Part shown: piece by piece, positions 12,761 through 13,758 of the stretch
Position numbering within the stretch: the stretch's first letter is position 1
How the letters are laid out: every line of letters starts with the position of its first letter
From: an uncultured Eubacterium sp.
Lineage (GTDB): Bacteria > Bacillota > Clostridia > Peptostreptococcales > Anaerovoracaceae
Length of the DNA: 13,758 nucleotides
NCBI GenBank assembly: GCA_900551775.1
Contig: URXI01000082.1
Span: 1-13,758, forward strand
Reading direction: 5' to 3'
Made by a program: the position numbers and the translations under genes
Notes under the pieces: generated by a model
The model's input: only the letters and a program-made list of their open reading frames with translations
Databases searched by the model: none
What the model was told of the DNA's origin: nothing

Positions 12761-13396
12761 ATGACGACCATTACAAAGACAAGTATGAAAGACCAGGTTT
12801 ACCAAATCATTAAGGAAAGAATCTTCACTTTGGAGTACGGCTTTGGCGATACCATCAATATTTCTGCGCTGAGCAGTGAATTGGGTGTCAGCAATACCCC
12901 GATCCGCGAGGCACTTTCTCGCTTAGAGGTGGAAGGCCTGGTGACCTCCACATTAAACTCAAAAGTCCAGGTCATCGACATCTCAGAAGACCTCTATAAA
13001 GATATCGACCATACCTTTTTTTCCATCATCTCCGGCTGTTACACAACCTGTTTTCTAGAGGACAGAATTGAATATCTCTTAGAACTGATGGATGAGGCGA
13101 TTTTGGCGCAGGAGCAGGCTTTGAAGGAAAAAGAATACATGAATTACGCGTTCAAGGCCATCGAGTTTGACCGGTGTTTTGTCGCCGCCACGGGTAACGA
13201 CTACCTTCTCAACACCTTTGATACCAAGTCCCCGATTCTCTACCTGCTGACTCGTTACACCCACCAGCATCCAGAACCGAACCGGGAATTCAATCTGGGT
13301 GAGCATCAGCAGATACTCGAAGCCGTCAAAAAGAACAACTTCATGGGTGCACAAAAACTCATCTATATCCATTACGACAAACATTTTGAATACTAG
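12761..13396 (+). CDS. GntR-family transcriptional regulator, FCD (FadR) subfamily
   Basis: A 211-residue DNA-binding regulator. The winged helix-turn-helix covers about residues 10-72, with the GntR signature I-S-A-L-S-S-E-L-G-V-S-N-T-P-I-R-E-A-L-S-R-L (34-55). The rest is a helical FCD ligand-binding domain, including F-D-R-C-F-V-A-A-T-G-N (136-146) and E-H-Q-Q-I-L-E-A (181-188). In many FCD proteins a metal-binding Asp is followed four residues later by His; here D137 is followed by V141, so the metal site may be altered. A GGGAGGA ribosome site precedes the ATG. The gene is divergent from the methyltransferase operon and probably represses it until the substrate is present. It is followed by a terminator. 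Confidence 0.9.
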   Translation: MTTITKTSMKDQVYQIIKERIFTLEYGFGDTINISALSSELGVSNTPIREALSRLEVEGLVTSTLNSKVQVIDISEDLYKDIDHTFFSIISGCYTTCFLEDRIEYLLELMDEAILAQEQALKEKEYMNYAFKAIEFDRCFVAATGNDYLLNTFDTKSPILYLLTRYTHQHPEPNREFNLGEHQQILEAVKKNNFMGAQKLIYIHYDKHFEY

Positions 13397-13442
13397 AACT
13401 TAAAACACTGCCAGGCAGCTTGTCCTGAAGGGAATGAACCCG

Positions 13443-13465
13443 AAGGGCGGCCGCCTTTTTTATTA
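13443..13465 (+). terminator. Terminator after the GntR gene
   Basis: A GC-rich self-complementary stretch, GGGCGGCCGCC, is followed directly by TTTTTTATTATTTT. It lies about 50 bp past the stop codon. The stem is short with a tight GGCC loop but fits an intrinsic terminator. Confidence 0.6.
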
Positions 13466-13496
13466 TTTTACGTTTTGTCGAAATAAAGGAACCGCT

Positions 13497-13758
13497 ATGA
13501 ATAGAACAAAAGTCAAATACCCCCTGACCAATCCCCTGGTCTTCGCTATCGTCATGAGGGATGCAGAACTTTGCCAGGAACTGATTGAGCGCATCCTGCC
13601 TGGCCGTTTATTTCTTCGAAAAATACGATGTAGTAAACTCCTTGCCATACGGGGACGAAACGTTTACAATTATCTTGAACACAACATGTCCAAAAGAAAA
13701 AGTTCCAGCAGAGCTGAGGGATTTTTTTGACTATGTCAGCGATCAGGAAATTGCTAAA
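13497..13758 (+). pseudogene. Rpn/PD-(D/E)XK nuclease-family transposase gene with deleted core and frame change (partial)
   Basis: The first 37 codons, with an AAAGGA ribosome site, read like the start of Rpn-type proteins: K-Y-P-L-T-N-P-L-V-F-A-I-V-M-R-D, then E-L-C-Q-E-L-I-E-R-I-L-P-G. Immediately afterwards, in the +1 frame from about 13612, the sequence reads like the family's C-terminal part: L-P-Y-G-D-E-T-F-T-I-I-L-N-T, then V-P-A-E-L-R-D-F-F-D-Y-V. The roughly 150 residues holding the nuclease active site are missing between the two. The original frame stops at 13730. The simplest reading is an internal deletion with frame change. The 3' end lies outside the window. The family call is from memory of these motifs. 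Confidence 0.7.

Overview
The window looks like a chromosomal segment of an anaerobic Clostridia-type Firmicute. The reasons are strong GGAGG-type ribosome sites, the scpA-scpB pair, a CpXC protein, an Rpn-type nuclease/transposase remnant and a corrinoid-dependent methyltransferase operon. A Eubacteriales Family XIII/Anaerovorax-like source is only a guess. Nearly all genes are on the minus strand, so the operons read from high to low coordinates.

Right end (12.3-13.76 kb): a divergent GntR/FCD-type regulator gene faces right, is followed by a terminator, and then by an Rpn-family gene whose catalytic middle is deleted. Between the regulator and the leftward operon are two good promoters. 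A near-perfect 22-bp palindrome with the GntR-type core TNGTNNACNA sits just downstream of the leftward start point.

Middle (6.0-12.3 kb, minus): one operon in the order corrinoid protein (MtbC-like), MttB-superfamily methyltransferase without pyrrolysine, a terminator-like hairpin, a hydantoinase/oxoprolinase-type ASKHA ATPase, a small MetH-activation-domain-like protein with a C-terminal Cys cluster, and an NSS-family transporter with an altered Na1 site. The likely job is to import an N-methylated (perhaps amino-acid-like) compound and move its methyl group onto a corrinoid protein. No RamA/RACo-type reductive activase and no pterin methyltransferase (MT2) is present. The ATPase plus MetH-activation-like protein are therefore candidates for an unrecognised corrinoid reactivation pair. 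This is the most interesting system in the window.

Gap (5.17-5.97 kb): about 800 bp without a convincing gene, filled with small direct, inverted and tandem repeats. A 17-bp element (TTCATG[C/G]GTTTGCCGTG) occurs twice in this gap and once before the GntR gene. Two of the three copies sit 18-19 bp upstream of a promoter -35 box in the same orientation.

Left part (0.2-5.1 kb, minus): mtnA, two EamA-type transporters, scpA, scpB and a CpXC protein form one tightly overlapping operon ending in two hairpin terminators. At the extreme left is the start of a gene whose first residues and autoregulatory-looking promoter suggest a RelB/DinJ-type antitoxin.
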